A stretch of 64,000 nucleotides of DNA from Buxus sempervirens (taxonomy: Eukaryota > Streptophyta > Magnoliopsida > Buxales > Buxaceae). Positions 48,331 through 61,105 of the stretch are shown here, one piece after another (positions within the stretch are counted from its first letter, which is position 1; every line of letters begins with the position of its first letter). Both the position numbers and the translations under genes were made by a program. The stretch lies in assembly GCA_947561395.2 (NCBI GenBank), contig OX387184.1, positions 39,980,766-40,044,765 of the forward strand. Reading direction: 5' to 3'. The notes under the pieces were generated by a model that saw nothing but the letters and a program-made list of their open reading frames with translations, was not told the DNA's origin and did not search any database.

Positions 48331-49276
48331 AAATGTTAATGCACGTAAAAAGATCCATCTAACGGATGTTGGTTTTTACTTGGTTGGTGGAAATATTTTT
48401 AATATCCTGAATTTTTTAATATAATATAATTAAATAACTCTAAAAATATTTTGAAATAAAGATTTATTCTAAATATTTGGAGGAATGATATTAATAGTCC
48501 AAAATTATAGATAATTAAATAAATGAATAGTAGTGATTTTGAACAATTGGAATTAAAATAGTAACTTTAATTAATTGGAAGAATAATGCTAATTTGGGAA
48601 CTTAAGGATTTAAAATAATAATTCAACTTCATATTAAAGAAATAAACAATAAGAAGATTAAATTTGAATTTAGAAGAAATCCCATGATTAAATAGGGTTT
48701 AAATAAAGAAAGGGCATTTTGGTAAATTTTTAATTAGGCAATTAATGAATTATGTAATGAAATAATAATTAGACTTAAAAACTTAATTAGACATGACTTG
48801 GGTTTAATTTGGATTTAAATAGCTTGATTATGGTCTAATAGGTGATAAAATGACCTATTTGTAATTATAATTAATTAGGGGTCTTAAATTTCAGAATAAG
48901 AGAGATTTTGAGGTGATTTAGTGATATTTAAAAATATGGATCTAAATTAACACGAAAATTGATTTAAAATAGAAGTTTAAATTATAGGAGTTTTAAGAGA
49001 AAGAAATTAGAAGGAGAGTTGAGTTAAAATAGGAAAGTTGGATTAGTAGAAATGTTTCTAATTAAACAAGGACTCTAATTTGGATGTGAATATAAAAGAG
49101 AATAATAGTAATAATTTAGGGTTTTCGATTGATTTCTATGACTAGAAGAAGAAGAAAAGAAGCTCTTGGACGTGGAGAAGATGGAGGAAAAGAGAGAAAA
49201 TATAGTCTAGAGAGACGGAGAAAACATGATAAACTTTAGGGAAGAAGAAGTTTTTGCAGAATCCTCTGACCAATTG

Positions 49277-50750
49277 TGTCACGCCCCGGAACCAAGTCTG
49301 CCCCTCCAAGGCACAACCCGTCCTAGACCGTGGCAAGTGGGCCATTTACTTGTTAAAAATGCGGGGAATTTAAAACTTTTTCCTAACGAGTGCAAGTGAT
49401 AAAGCAGTTCATACATGTGCATATCAAAGTGTGTTTATATGCATAAGGAATGTAATAAGACACGAGAGTTGATTTCAAAATGATGGGTGACTATATCACT
49501 CCTCTCAAAAGTAAGGTGTACAAGTCAAAAAAAACTATACATGATCAACTGAAATAAAATCCTAAGGCCTATGGAGATCTGCCTCTCAATACCCAAAGGC
49601 TTTCTCTTTGCCTTTATCCCCAGCCCGGTCCTTCACACCGAACGTCGATGGATTTGAAAAATAAGAAGTAAAGCAACTGTGAGAAAATGTCTCAGTAAGC
49701 AACACATGCATGCACGAGAAAACGCAATTTAGGCATATATCAATCGATTAAATCATGACATGTGGTTTATTTGAAATCATAAATCAATTATCACAGTTTA
49801 GTGCCATACAAATTGGTGCATGCTTGTGCGTTAGTTTACAGTTAATGCATTTACTACAATCTTTCATCCAATCTCACAATTGGTTATGCAGGTGATTTGG
49901 TATCTAACTATACATCATCAATATGTCCGTCTAGCTTCACCGATTACCTGCGATGGCTAGGCAGCTACGCCGATCTCACATGACGTAGGCATCTAATACT
50001 CTGGTTACATATGTCGTATAATTATCCATAGATGATTACCCAATAGTACTTGGAGTGGTATCACAATACCATCGAAAACATCAATCACAACACATATCCG
50101 TCTAGCTTCACCGATTACACATGGTGGCTAGGCATCTACACCGAATTACCCATGATGTAGGCATCCATTGCTGATTACACATAGCACATGGGCATCGGCC
50201 ACTGATTACACGTGGTGCCGGAATGACACATATACATCCCTTGCTGATTACACATAGCAAATGGGCATCGGCCACCGATTACACGTGGTGCCGGAACAAT
50301 ATATACATATACATCCATTGCTGATTACACATACCGAATGGGCATCGGCCACCATTCACATGGTGCCGGAACAATGCAGTGTAATATGAACAATAACCAT
50401 GACACTTGGTCATAAAACAATGTGTATAAACAATACTAATTGTATAATATGGACAATAGATTTAAGTTTTAGAAAAATAAATATGAAATTCGGAATTCTA
50501 TCAAAAATTGAGATTTGAAGAATTTACATGAGCGCTAGACACACGGCTCGAGCACCCATGTTAAGCGCCAGTTATATTTTTCTTAGTTTCTAGACCGCTA
50601 GATAGACCGCTTGAGCAATCTGTTGAGCGCCTATTGAATAGGTTAATTTGTGAGACCACTTGACACCAAGGGTTGAGCGATCTGTTGAACGCCCAACCCA
50701 GTTTCTAATTTTCAGGAAATTAACCCATATTTTGACTATAAAATGATTTC
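49277..50750 (+). mobile_element. LTR, family A (A4), right end unclear
   Basis: Starts TGTCACGCCCCGGAACC inside A5. The CTCAGTAAGCAACACATGC part is at 49690-49715, followed by an 83-bp tandem repeat and a GAGCG-rich island (50530-50700). Beyond about 50.75 kb I cannot separate its 3' part from A5. Confidence 0.6.
50162..50377 (+). repeat. Tandem repeat, about 80-bp unit x3, in LTR A4
   Basis: Three copies of a unit with CATTGCTGATTACACAT, GGGCATCGGCCAC and CACGTGGTGCCGGAA. It takes the same place in the LTR as the 24-bp minisatellite of A3 but is unrelated in sequence. Confidence 0.88.
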
Positions 50751-52352
50751 TAGACGAATTCAACACATGTATAAAAAAGATTTTGGTGTATAGAAATTGT
50801 TTTCAATGGTCGAATAATTTTATAAAAATTATACAAGATTTTGGGTATGTTCTACTGAAATAGCTCAAGTTTTGGTTCCAAGAGGGAAATTATATTTATA
50901 TTTGATTCTTTGTGAATTGGTTGATTTCTATAGTTGCAAAAGTATGTTTTGAAGATGTTTTAAGTTTTGGAACAGTAAGAAAATATTTTTCTATAGATTT
51001 GGGTAGATTAAGCCTATTTCTCAGATTTTGAAAATTTTGTGTAAAATTGGTTTTCTCCATGATGGAGAGTATTTCTCTTATTCTTTCATGTACCTCAACT
51101 AGATGATGGCACGTGAGCTGTTATCGGCCGTGTTTTAAACCAATTAATGGCAAACATGTGAGTTATTGTCGGCTGTATTTTAAGCTAATTAATGGCGAAC
51201 ACATGAGCTGTTATTGACCTTGTCTTTAGCCAATTATTGACATTGATATTGACCATGAGGGTCATAAATACTAATTATTTTTCCATGAGGGCAGTGAACA
51301 TAATTTAAGTGATTTTGCCAAAAAGGCACTATTGACATTGATAATTGGCCATGAGGGCTATGAATTCTTTGCCATGTGGGCATTATACTTATATTTGGTC
51401 ATGGGGACCCATGTTTTGATTTGATTTGTGTCTTAGTGGGCATAGCTTGTTATGGATCCATAGTTTAGCTAGTAGTGAAGTTTGTCTTCTTTGTAAGGAT
51501 TAAGTGTAGTTCCTTTATGCATTTCCTCCATGATGGATAGGCCTTCCATGAGGGATGAGCTGCAACAATTTCAACTTCCACCATGAGGGTGATGTCTTAA
51601 ATTCCACTAAGAGGGTGATGATATGGCCGGATATGTTGCAGTTTGTTCTTAGACTAGATTTGGTGGGACTAGGTCTTGACCTTTCAAGTTGTCATATTTC
51701 ACGAGTCCTATGATGTCACATCTATTTGGTTTGGATTGACTCTCATGATGAGATTGATTGTATTGTTTGAATTTGATTTGTTTTGGAAAATATTCATTAA
51801 GTGATTATTGTTTATAGATTGTGATTAGCTGGATTTATTATTTAATTCTTATATCTCATGAAAAGTATTTTGATAGCAACATGTGGACCGTTTTTATTCA
51901 TGCATGTTGCTACTTACTGGGATTTTATCTCACCCCGTGTTTTTAATGTTTTGTTTTCAGATATGCTTGGAGAAGATGAACATTGGGGATCTTGAGGGTA
52001 TCGCTATTGGTTTAAAATAATGCCCTGTAGCTTGTAGAATTATTATTATTTTTTTATAATTGTTGGTTAATTGGTTAGGTTGACTTCTAGTTCAAATTGG
52101 AGGATTGTCATTATGATAGTGAGTTGAGATTTGTAGTTGCCTTTTAATATTCAAATCTGATGTATATACAATTGGGAGTTTATTTTGAAGTCTTCCGTTG
52201 TTATTGAAATATTATAAAGTTGTTTAAAATTTGGCATACTCCGATATGCAAGCATTGATTAATTATGGAATTTTATTTTGTTTTGGGCCATACAAATAGC
52301 ACTTTGGGTTTGGATTATTCATAAGAAATATATCCAAATTCGAGGCGCTACA

Positions 52353-52583
52353 ATATCAATTATATGGTTACAAAAAATCAGAAATGTTTGCATTAATTTC
52401 ACTGAAATTTATACTTTCAACGGATGATCTTGATCTTCCATGAAAGACAAGTGAGACACTAGTCATGGTAAAAAAAAAAGGCCAAATAACCGATTTTAGT
52501 ATTGATAGGAGCCTTGTTGCCCATTGAAGCTTTATACAGCATTAGCCATGAAGGATTGGAGGACTCTGTGCTCCATACATTTG
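52353..52583. other. Short unique stretch between two LTRs
   Basis: About 230 bp without similarity to either LTR family, probably the older target DNA. Nothing else recognised. Confidence 0.5.
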
Positions 52584-53196
52584 TGTAAGCACCTCATTTT
52601 TTCACCCCTCTAAAAAGCCAAAAAGAAAACCCTAAAAGACAGGTCAAACACAAAGGAGTAGAAGTTGACTTTCTAGCCAAGCTTGAATTGATTGTCATAC
52701 CCATATCCCAATGAATAGGAAATCCTAACACGGTTCTAACGTAACTAAGTTTGCATGAATCGGAGTCCAAATGAAGAAGATATGAGCAAAACAGTCTCAA
52801 GGGCAAAATTGTAATTAAATGTAGAAAGCCTATACATGTGGCCACACTTGCCACGTGGCAAAATAAAGTACAAAAAAATAGAATAGGGAAGAGACAAATA
52901 AAAAAGAAAGAAGTTCCTTAAAGTCAACTTGGAAGAGAAGGAAGAAGATCAAAACAGTTGTCCAAGTCTTCACGGCTGCTCAAGGCAACCTCAAAGGACT
53001 TTTCTCACTTCAAGGTAAGTTCCTTGTCTTGATTTGGATAACATATGCGAGTTTCAATTGAATATGAGCATTTTTGGCAAGAGCATGCTTTAACTTTATA
53101 GTTCCTTCTCTCCATTCTCTTTCTTTCCCGTAACTTTTGATGTTTAAGCTCCTTAAGAACACTAATATTATGGCATTTCATGATGATGAACGTACA

Positions 53197-53684
53197 TGTA
53201 AGACCCTAGATTTTCTAATAATAATTAAGGCATAAATAAATAAAAGAAAATATGGGTATGAATAAAGTGGAAATAAAATAATGGAAATTTAGAGGATTGA
53301 TAATTTTAATAAACAAGAATATTAAAATAAAAGAGAACCAAATTAGGATGATAAAAAGGGTATTTTAGTAAATTCCAAAAGGACAAATTAATAAATTAAA
53401 TCATTAAATAATTAATAGAATTGGAAATTAGAAATTAAAATTTAGTTGGGTTAGGTTAGAAATTAAATAATAACAAGTATGGCTTAAAAGAAGAAAAAGG
53501 GCAACTTGGTAATTATAGTTAATTGGTGGCTTTAATTTGGAGAAAAAGTGCCATAATAGGGTGTTTAGGTATAATTAGAAATACATATTAAATTATGGAC
53601 GAAAATTCATTTAAAATTAGTGTTTCTTTTAAAGGAGGTAGTAAGGAAAGGAGAGAGAGAAAGGTTCATTAGTTGAAGCAAAAT

Positions 53685-53752
<68 letters not shown>

Positions 53753-56026
53753 CAAGATCTTAGAAGAAGAGTTGTTGCAAAAACCTCGGACCAACACCCA
53801 TCAAGGTTAGATAGGAAGAGATTCACCCGTTGGATCGGCCTCAAATTTGGATGTTTTGTTCATGACTGGTAGGGCTACAGTCTAAACGGTGGAGATCTTA
53901 TTTGAAGAACCCTAGGATTATGCAATAATAACAGAAATTTGGATTCAATTCCAGATTCAATGAGAAGATGGATTTCGCCTATTGAGCCAAGTAGCAATCA
54001 CTTAAAAACTAGAGGAACTACATGTTTTCTGTGTTTTGATTGGTTTCTGATTGATTTGATTAGACTAAAACAGGTTTCATGGATTGGGTTGTTTTCCTCG
54101 ACAAGTTTTCGTGTTCTTGAGAGAAAAATAGAAAAATATGGATTTGATTATGTTGATCTTTGTAGACACCTATAAATCTGTAATTAATTGATAAAAATAG
54201 GTTTAGAATATTGTAGAGATTATTTGGACTAATTAAAGATAAATTTAGATCAAAGAAAAATTACAAATTGGAAAATCTGGAAATCAGCCGGAATTTGGGT
54301 GGCCGCTCAACAGGTCGCTCGAGCGCCCATGTCAAGCGACCTAAGCCAGATTTAATATTTGGAGATTTTAGGTCTAAATTAATATTTAATAATTTTCCTA
54401 GCAAATTAATTATTGTAACACCTGTATAGGGGTTAAATTGAAGTGTAGGAACTAACGGAATTTAATTTGGAATTAAGACTAACAATTTGGAAAGATGAAT
54501 GTAAATAGGTGTCCTAAAGGGCAAGGTTGTAGAAATAGTGGATTAGATCTAGTTAAACAAAATTTTGGGGATTAGAACCAACTCTTAAGCTTCAATATGG
54601 GTCTATGTGAACTGTTGGAATTGAAAGATAACAGAAATTACAAAATGTAATACCTTAGGTTTAAATATAGATGTTGAGCATTAATAGGTAATTTAATTAG
54701 AGAAGTTTCAGTCAAGACTTAGGAACCTTATTATTACTTATGAATGTGAAATACAACTTGTCTAAAACTTACTAATCATGATCCATGTACGATAATATTT
54801 ATGAAATCTGATTTGGAGATTTAATCGTGGTTTTGGATGTGTTTTCTTAAAAGGGTTTAATTTCGGGTTAATATATGAATTTTCTGTTCTTTTTATAACG
54901 GTTGAGTGATACTACTTCATGTGGTTTAGTTGAGTGTATTCCTTCTGCAGTAGAAGTGTGTATTCTCCCGTATTAGAGATGTAGTTATCATGTGTCTGTG
55001 TTAATGAGATTATACATGTTCATCACCCGAGGGTGTAGTAATGGTTATTGAGTTTGAACTATTACTTGTGAAATCAGAGATTGTGGATTTATGCAAATGA
55101 ATTAGTAATCAATTGTATCAGTTTAAGTTGTGATATGTGTGAGTTGTGTCTAATGGGCATAGTTGTATATGGATCCATAGGCTAAGCTAGATAGTGAAGG
55201 GGTATTTCCTATGCGTTGATTACTCCAAGCTTGCGCTCACGTTTCTTTTGCGAGTGAGTTCGCACTGGGAGGTCTTCATGTACAATAGTGTCTCATTTTA
55301 GATATGAGTTGCTTGTGAGGTATCCTGTATGTGTGGATTAGCGGCCATCCCCATGTTAAGATTTCGGGGGTTGCATGTTTGGGTGGTACATGCCGAACTC
55401 TGTATTTCAGATATGAGTTGCTGGTACGTGAGTTTCGTGCGCAATAAGTCGATGTCTATACCTCATATTTCAGATTCTAGTCAGGAATGAGGGTTGTATT
55501 ACTAGCTTCGTTCATAAGTCGTATGGTGGCGTAGTGAATGAAGAGTATCTATTCAAAGACTTATCTTGCTTCATGAGTCCTGTGATGTCACATGGGTGTT
55601 TGTGTATATTTTATTGTTTATGTTGGGATTGTTTACATGAATTTGAATTATTTGCCTTTGCTTCGATTTATCGTTATACCCTATGACTGTTCCATCAAAT
55701 GGATTGTTTTATTGCATGCACCTTGCTACTTGTTGAGATTTATATCTCACTTCGGTTTTCCCAATTTTTCAGGTGTGCTTGGATAGATCGTCAAGTTTGG
55801 GGTAGTGTACTCATGGGTAGAATTGTGGTTATGACTCTAGAACTAATTCAGATTAAATAATTTCTTATTGTAAATTAATTTGTTCAAATTGGATTAATTA
55901 TGCTATGCTTTCAATTGTACTCTGATATAATTAAAAATTTTAAATTTCTCATAAATTTTAGTTTGTTTTGGCCCAATTTTACTAACACTCTGGGTTTGGT
56001 TGTTGAACCGGATCCAGGGCGTTACA
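53197..56026 (-). mobile_element. Solo LTR, family A (A6), inserted in B4
   Basis: A 2830-bp solo LTR in minus orientation with a perfect target duplication GTACA (53192-53196, 56027-56031). It starts on the minus strand at 56026 (TGTAACGCCCTGGATCCGG) and ends at 53197. It carries the common block (about 55170-55470), the GAGCG island (54300-54350) and a (GA)n tract at 53691-53749. Looks like a complete LTR without internal part. Confidence 0.92.
53691..53749. repeat. (GA)n microsatellite
   Basis: About 29 GA units within LTR A6. Confidence 0.95.
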
Positions 56027-56158
56027 GTACAAGGGTGAGTGAGAGAGTTCTTGACCTCATTTAGGTCTTTTCCTAGTAAATGTGAGTTTCCCATTTAAGT
56101 AAAGTAGTTGCTTCTTCTCCTTATGTTCCAGATCAATGTACCCCTAATCCCCTATGTC

Positions 56159-56160
<2 letters not shown>

Positions 56161-56192
<32 letters not shown>
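56161..56192. repeat. Poly(G) run of about 32
   Basis: An uninterrupted G run followed by CTCACATG, then a CT microsatellite at 56219-56236. The length is prone to sequencing error. Confidence 0.85.
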
Positions 56193-56580
56193 CTCACATG
56201 AAGTAATCAAAAGAAGTTCTCTCTCTCTCTCTCTTTCTCCCCTATTCTATTCCGAATCCTAACCCTTTAATCCCCCATTTCCCTTCTTTTATTTTATTCT
56301 TTCATTATCTTTCAAGCATATGAGCTTCCTCTACTAGTTTGGTATATACATTGTTGAATGTGACCATTGATCTTAACATGTACACAATGCCATTAATAAT
56401 ATACACACATTCACTGCTTTAGCCTTTCATAAAGGGTTTTAAGTGATCTTTAACATACCTTGTTTCTCTCCATGCACACTTCATGCCATTGTCCACACAC
56501 CACTGATATTTTAAATGCATCTCAGGCTGTTTTTAGGTTTATCTCAATGTCTCCCTTGTTGTGCTTGAGTGGGTATGCAT

Positions 56581-59212
56581 GTGGTTTGGCCGTTTAGACT
56601 TAGACATATGCCAACCGGGCTAGCTATCCAATTTTGTCCCAGTAGAAAGAGCATCTCGACACGATTCCAACGCAACTGAGTTTGCTGGAATCGAAGTCCC
56701 AGATAGAGAAATATGAGCAAAACCGGCTTCGGGCTAGCAGTTTTGCACTTCTGCTAAAAATCCGAATTTGCTGCTAAACTCTAGCTCAATGGATAGAAGA
56801 TCTCAACCTGATTCCAACACCACTAAGTTGCCAAAATCAGATACCAAATGAGAGAGTTATAGGTGGTCAAAGTTCCAACAAAACTGCACACATGGCAAAG
56901 AATAAAGAAAGAGCAATAAAAGAAAAAATCTTCAATTAAATAATAATATTTTATAAAATATCTAATTAAGGCATTTAAAATAAATAAAAAAAACCAAAGA
57001 CGCGTGTACGTCTAAAACAAAAAGAAATCCATGAATAAAATAATGGTAAAATCATAAAAATCAAACAAATAAAATAAATTCAAAATAAAATAAAATAAAA
57101 ACTGGATAAAAGCACATGGGAAATGCGCTGTCCCCATGAGTTGGCGGATAAAAGTGAAAGGCAATTATCATATTTCTTTAAAAAAAGCATGATATAAAAA
57201 ATATTGACATTTTAGTCACATAGCATAAAAAGGTTCAATAATTATCATTTTAAGGATTCGGCCTTACTCTCCTCCCACCTCTCTCACTCTCTCCATTCTC
57301 TCTAGCCGACTATGCCCCTTTTAGTTCCTCCATTCCCTACTCCATCCGACCACCCTTCCTTATCCTTCCAACATATCCAACCTCTCTTAAACCACCCTAA
57401 ATCCTCTATATACCCTTTCCCTTTCATTCTTAACCCAAAGAAAATCCACTTTGTGTCATTTGGAAGCTTAGAAAATAACCCTTGAAGTGCTGTTGGTGTA
57501 TTCTAAAGAGTTCGACACCTTTAAAAAGGTTGTAAGTACCCAAGGTGAGCTTCTTTGTGCTTTTTATTTAACATATCTAAACATGAAGGAAAGTTGAGTA
57601 ATTTTCATTTCACTTGTGTTGTGTATCCACTTTTTTAATATTGTATGTGTGTTCACTTCCTCTTTATTTTCTACACACTTTTGGTGTAAGCAATTTGAAG
57701 CATGCACACTATTGTTTTAAGACCATGTGAGCATTCCCTTCATCTACTGTTTTTTTGTATGTTTTATCATGAAATTTTTTTAGTCTAGTTACTCTTTTTG
57801 ATCACATGAAGTCACCCCACTTGGCTTAGCATATGTTCCACTAGCATGTTCATATCTCCACTTATTAAGAACATATTTATATGCTTTGTGTGTTATACTG
57901 TTTAATGTATTCTTGCATACATTAGAATATGTTTTTGAGCCCCTAAGTGTGATAAATCCACACACATGTACTTTAGATATCAACTTGGTTCTTTAAATTA
58001 TTTTAGTAGTTTCCTTGTGCATATGTTGGAATGTTAATTCTTTAAATTAAAAGAGACCAAAACGGGGACACTTGGTCCCTGTTTCTTTGTTAAAAAATGG
58101 TTCAAGTGAGGAAGGCTAAACCCAAGCCTTCCCCCTTCTTGTTTGGTTTTAAATCTCCAAAAAGAAGCCTTTCAAGCTTCATTTAAACCACTGTGGGCCC
58201 TCACAGATCAAGACAAGTCCAAAAACCCCTGGAATCTATTCCTTGCATAAAGTTGTGAAAAATTGATTTTTTTTTTAGGTTAACCGAAACTCAAGTCGGC
58301 TATTAGGGTTTTCAAGCTTAGCCGAAAATTAATTTCGGCTAAACCTGAAAATATAATGTAGCCGAAAATTATTTTCAACTACACTATATTTTCTGTTTAG
58401 CCGAAATATATTCTCGGCTACATTTGAAAATGTCAAAAATCAATTTTTTAATTATTTGTTTATTTATTGATTTATTTCAAGCCAACCAGGTGAACTAGCA
58501 GAGTTTCCGGGTCGACCGGAAACCCGAAATGGGCCTTGGGCTTCCAAGCCCAGTTTGATTCATTTGTGAGCCCACATCCAGACTGACCCACACCAGGATC
58601 CGTTTCAATAATGGACCCTAGGCCATCTGATTAATTACCCATGGGTTACCCCAATCCCAATGGGCCTTAAAAAACTTAAACCTACTTAATTGATTTGTAT
58701 TTTTAAGTAACCCCAAAATTAGAATAACCTAATCCAATAAGGGTTACCCAATAACCCTAATGGGCCATGGGCTTAACTTAAAGCCTAACATGGAAATCGA
58801 TGGCCTTCCAACGGGGCCCATATCCGACCCACTTAATCGATAAAATAAAAGATAAAAATCAATTAAAAAAAGGGGGATCCACACCTTCAAAAGGTCCCCA
58901 TTCAAGACTTAATCAGATACATGCTAGATTAGAACAGGGTGAGTTAGAGTTGACTCAATAATTAGGAAGACCTGAGGGACCCGTCAGACCGATGGGGCCG
59001 ACCGGGGTGTCTTCGAACTTCCTTAGACCGTAACTGAGAGCTTAGCCGAAATCTCGATAAGCCTTAGACTAGCAAATTAGACCAACCTAGGCACCCAGGT
59101 GTCCGCCTGCACCCCATCAGGCGGTGGCGACTCCCTTTCCCCAATTTATCCTACGGAGGTACGCACACCCAAAAATACCCGTGTGCCTCGCCGTGCGATT
59201 TCACCGTGCACA
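56581..59212 (+). mobile_element. LTR, family B (B6), 5' end missing
   Basis: Contains two U3 modules (56636-56725, 56800-56870), a CTATATACCC TATA-like motif (about 57405), a CAAGGTGAGC phrase at 57541 and the conserved 3' block ending CACCGTGCACA at 59212. The expected TGTAAGCACC start is absent; it joins B4 at about 56.58 kb. Confidence 0.65.
58315..58432. repeat. Three hairpin-forming TAGCCGAAA repeats in LTR B6
   Basis: Within about 115 bp the motif TAGCCGAAA and its inverse TTTCGGCTA alternate, giving three near-palindromes such as TAGCCGAAAATTAATTTCGG followed by CTA. The arms are 8-11 bp. Confidence 0.75.
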
Positions 59213-59560
59213 GATACCATCAATTAATCCTAAATAAAATGATACAAGTTTCATCAAAGTAATTAACAATATAAACCTACTAAAACTACGGAATGTAATA
59301 GTCCTCCTCTTTATAGAGATCCCCAGTCTCTCCCAGCAATCGTGTCCTTTCCAGGAGTAGCTGAAAACAAAACAAAACCGGAATGAGATAAAATATCCCT
59401 GCAAGTAACACATGCATGCTAAAACGTTTTGTCATAGTTATAAACATATGCCACGATAAATAACTTAATCCCATTGATAACAAACTAAACCCAATATGAA
59501 TATAAACAAGTGTCAATAAACAAACCGTATTAAATTAAATAGTTATATTTTGTTCCCATC
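59213..59560 (+). mobile_element. Fragment of a family A LTR
   Basis: Follows the B6 end directly. It shows the family A middle region (GAGTAGCTGAAAACAAAACA, AATGAGATAAAATATCCCTG, CAAGTAACACATGCATGC). Its 5' part is not found on the other side of the B4/B6 pair, which suggests a deletion. Confidence 0.6.
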
Positions 59561-60690
59561 ATTTCCGGCTTGACTCGGGAATATGTGAGTTCGCAGGCGT
59601 GCCAGCATCTATGCCAATGCAAGGAGTCGGAAACTTTTGACCCCAACACCAATCGCACCAAAAACCTGACAGGTTGCGATTCAGATACGACCTAGCCGCC
59701 TGTAGATTTGGAGGCTTATGATCTGGAGATTGCTGAGAGGATTGGGGTTTGTCCTCTAAGGTTCTTCCCCCAATTTTATGGCAATATGGACGATGGCCAC
59801 GTTGGTGGTGTCCGTTTGATGTAGAATCTGTAGGAATTGAGTGCCGCGTGGGGTGATGGCCACTTCAAGGATAGATAGCAATAAAAATAAATAAAAGGTA
59901 AAAAGAAAACCAACAATATCTCGGTACTTGTGGCCTGTTTCCCTATAGCCGTGATCGGAGTATAGGGAGAAGATATCGGGGGCCGCCTTGACGATTACTG
60001 GTTCCAGGGTGCACATAATGACTGATCTTAGCCTTAGTTGAAGGAGTAAGCCAGATCGTACCTAGCCGTGATTGGAGTAGGGCGTATCTTCTTAGTCTTG
60101 CCAGGAGGAGTAAGGGGGATCTCCATGTGTTGTTGCGACAAGAAGCAACAGGAGTAGGGTGGTCTGAGGAGACTGGGATAGCTAAGTGTTGTTGTGTTAT
60201 GTGTTGATCGAGGGATCTTTTTCACTTGCCTACAGGTCCCTATTTATAAGCTTCTGTACTTGCTTAGCAAGTATCCCAACGAATCCCACTTCCTAAGTCG
60301 TTAGAAAGTTAGACCCCACTTTGCACAAACATCCCAATTAAAGCAACTTGTCGGTTGGGAAGTTTCCCAACCGATTTCATGTTTAGAAAGTGGGGGACCC
60401 GACTTCCCATGTTTTTAGAGAGTCTTTATCCTATGGACTCTTTCCCAACAAATCCTACGTAATTGGGGGTTTCTTAGCGGACCCCACTTCCCTATTTTAG
60501 GAAAACTTGTAGCCACATAGGACTCTAATTTTACCGGGATACTTGTAGGCACATAGGATTCTACTTTACTGCCGGGCTATGGCAGGTGTAAACATTGCCT
60601 CCCACTTTCTCATTACGTCCTTGCAGTAAGACATGATGAAGAAGTGTACACTTGTCATGGAACTAGTCCTATGATGGGTCCTGTAGGTGG
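59561..60690. other. Unclassified repeat-like sequence
   Basis: More GC-rich than the surroundings, with short internal repeats (CTTGTAG-CACATAGGA twice, GACCCCACTT variants, CCCAACCGA/CGGTTGGG inverted pairs). A TATA-like CCTATTTATAAGC is at 60239. Open frames of 60-90 codons on the minus strand have no known domain. May be another LTR type. Confidence 0.4.
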
Positions 60691-61100
60691 TAGGACAAAA
60701 ATCGGCCAAACGATATTTTTTATTTCAACCGAAAAACAATGTGATCGTGTGAATTGGCCAAAAATTTTTTGTTTTTAATTAAAAAATGTGGCTGTATGGA
60801 ATCGGCCACAAATTTTTATTAAAAAGTTGTGGCCGGATGACCACTTTGTAAAAAGATGTAGCCGGTTCCACTTTTTTTTTTTTAAACAATTATGACCAGA
60901 TGACCATTTTGTAAAAATATGGAAACCGGATGACCTTTTGTAAAAAGATGTTGCCGGTTCCATCTTTTTTAAGAAAAATGTAGCTGGGTGATCATTTTTT
61001 TAGAAGGATGTTCCCGATTCCTTCTTTCTTAAGAAAAATGTGGCGAGGTGAACATTTTGCAATATTGTGGAGTCTGCCACAATTTTTATTTGTTAAAATA
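60690..61100 (+). repeat. Degenerate tandem repeat, about 65-bp unit
   Basis: Five to six imperfect copies combining GTGGCCGGATGACCA-TTTTG, TAAAAAGATG and GCCGGTTCCA-CTTTTTT. Low complexity and AT-rich. Confidence 0.7.
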
Positions 61101-61105
61101 TATTC

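Larger units (their letters stand above)
48398..52352 (-). mobile_element. LTR, family A (A5), minus strand, with a plus-strand family A insertion
   Basis: On the minus strand the element starts at 52352 (TGTAGCGCCTCGAATTTGG) and ends near 48398. Flanks ATATT and ATATC are a near-matching 5-bp repeat. It holds the shared block (about 51900-51960 for the CTCA-TAAGTAAC part). Between 49277 and roughly 50.7-51.1 kb it carries part of another family A LTR in the opposite orientation. Solo, no coding part. Confidence 0.65.
52584..56580 (+). mobile_element. LTR, family B (B4), interrupted by A6
   Basis: Starts TGTAAGCACCTCATTTTTTC, holds one U3 module (52690-52790) and a CAAGGTAAGT phrase at 53011. 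A6 is inserted at 53197. The sequence after A6 runs to about 56.58 kb, where a second family B unit begins without its own start. Ends with no matching target duplication, so probably a product of recombination between LTRs. Confidence 0.65.

Noticed and set aside
59756-60225. Minus-strand protein genes of 63-86 codons
   Set aside because: No recognisable domains, and the region has repeat-like internal structure.
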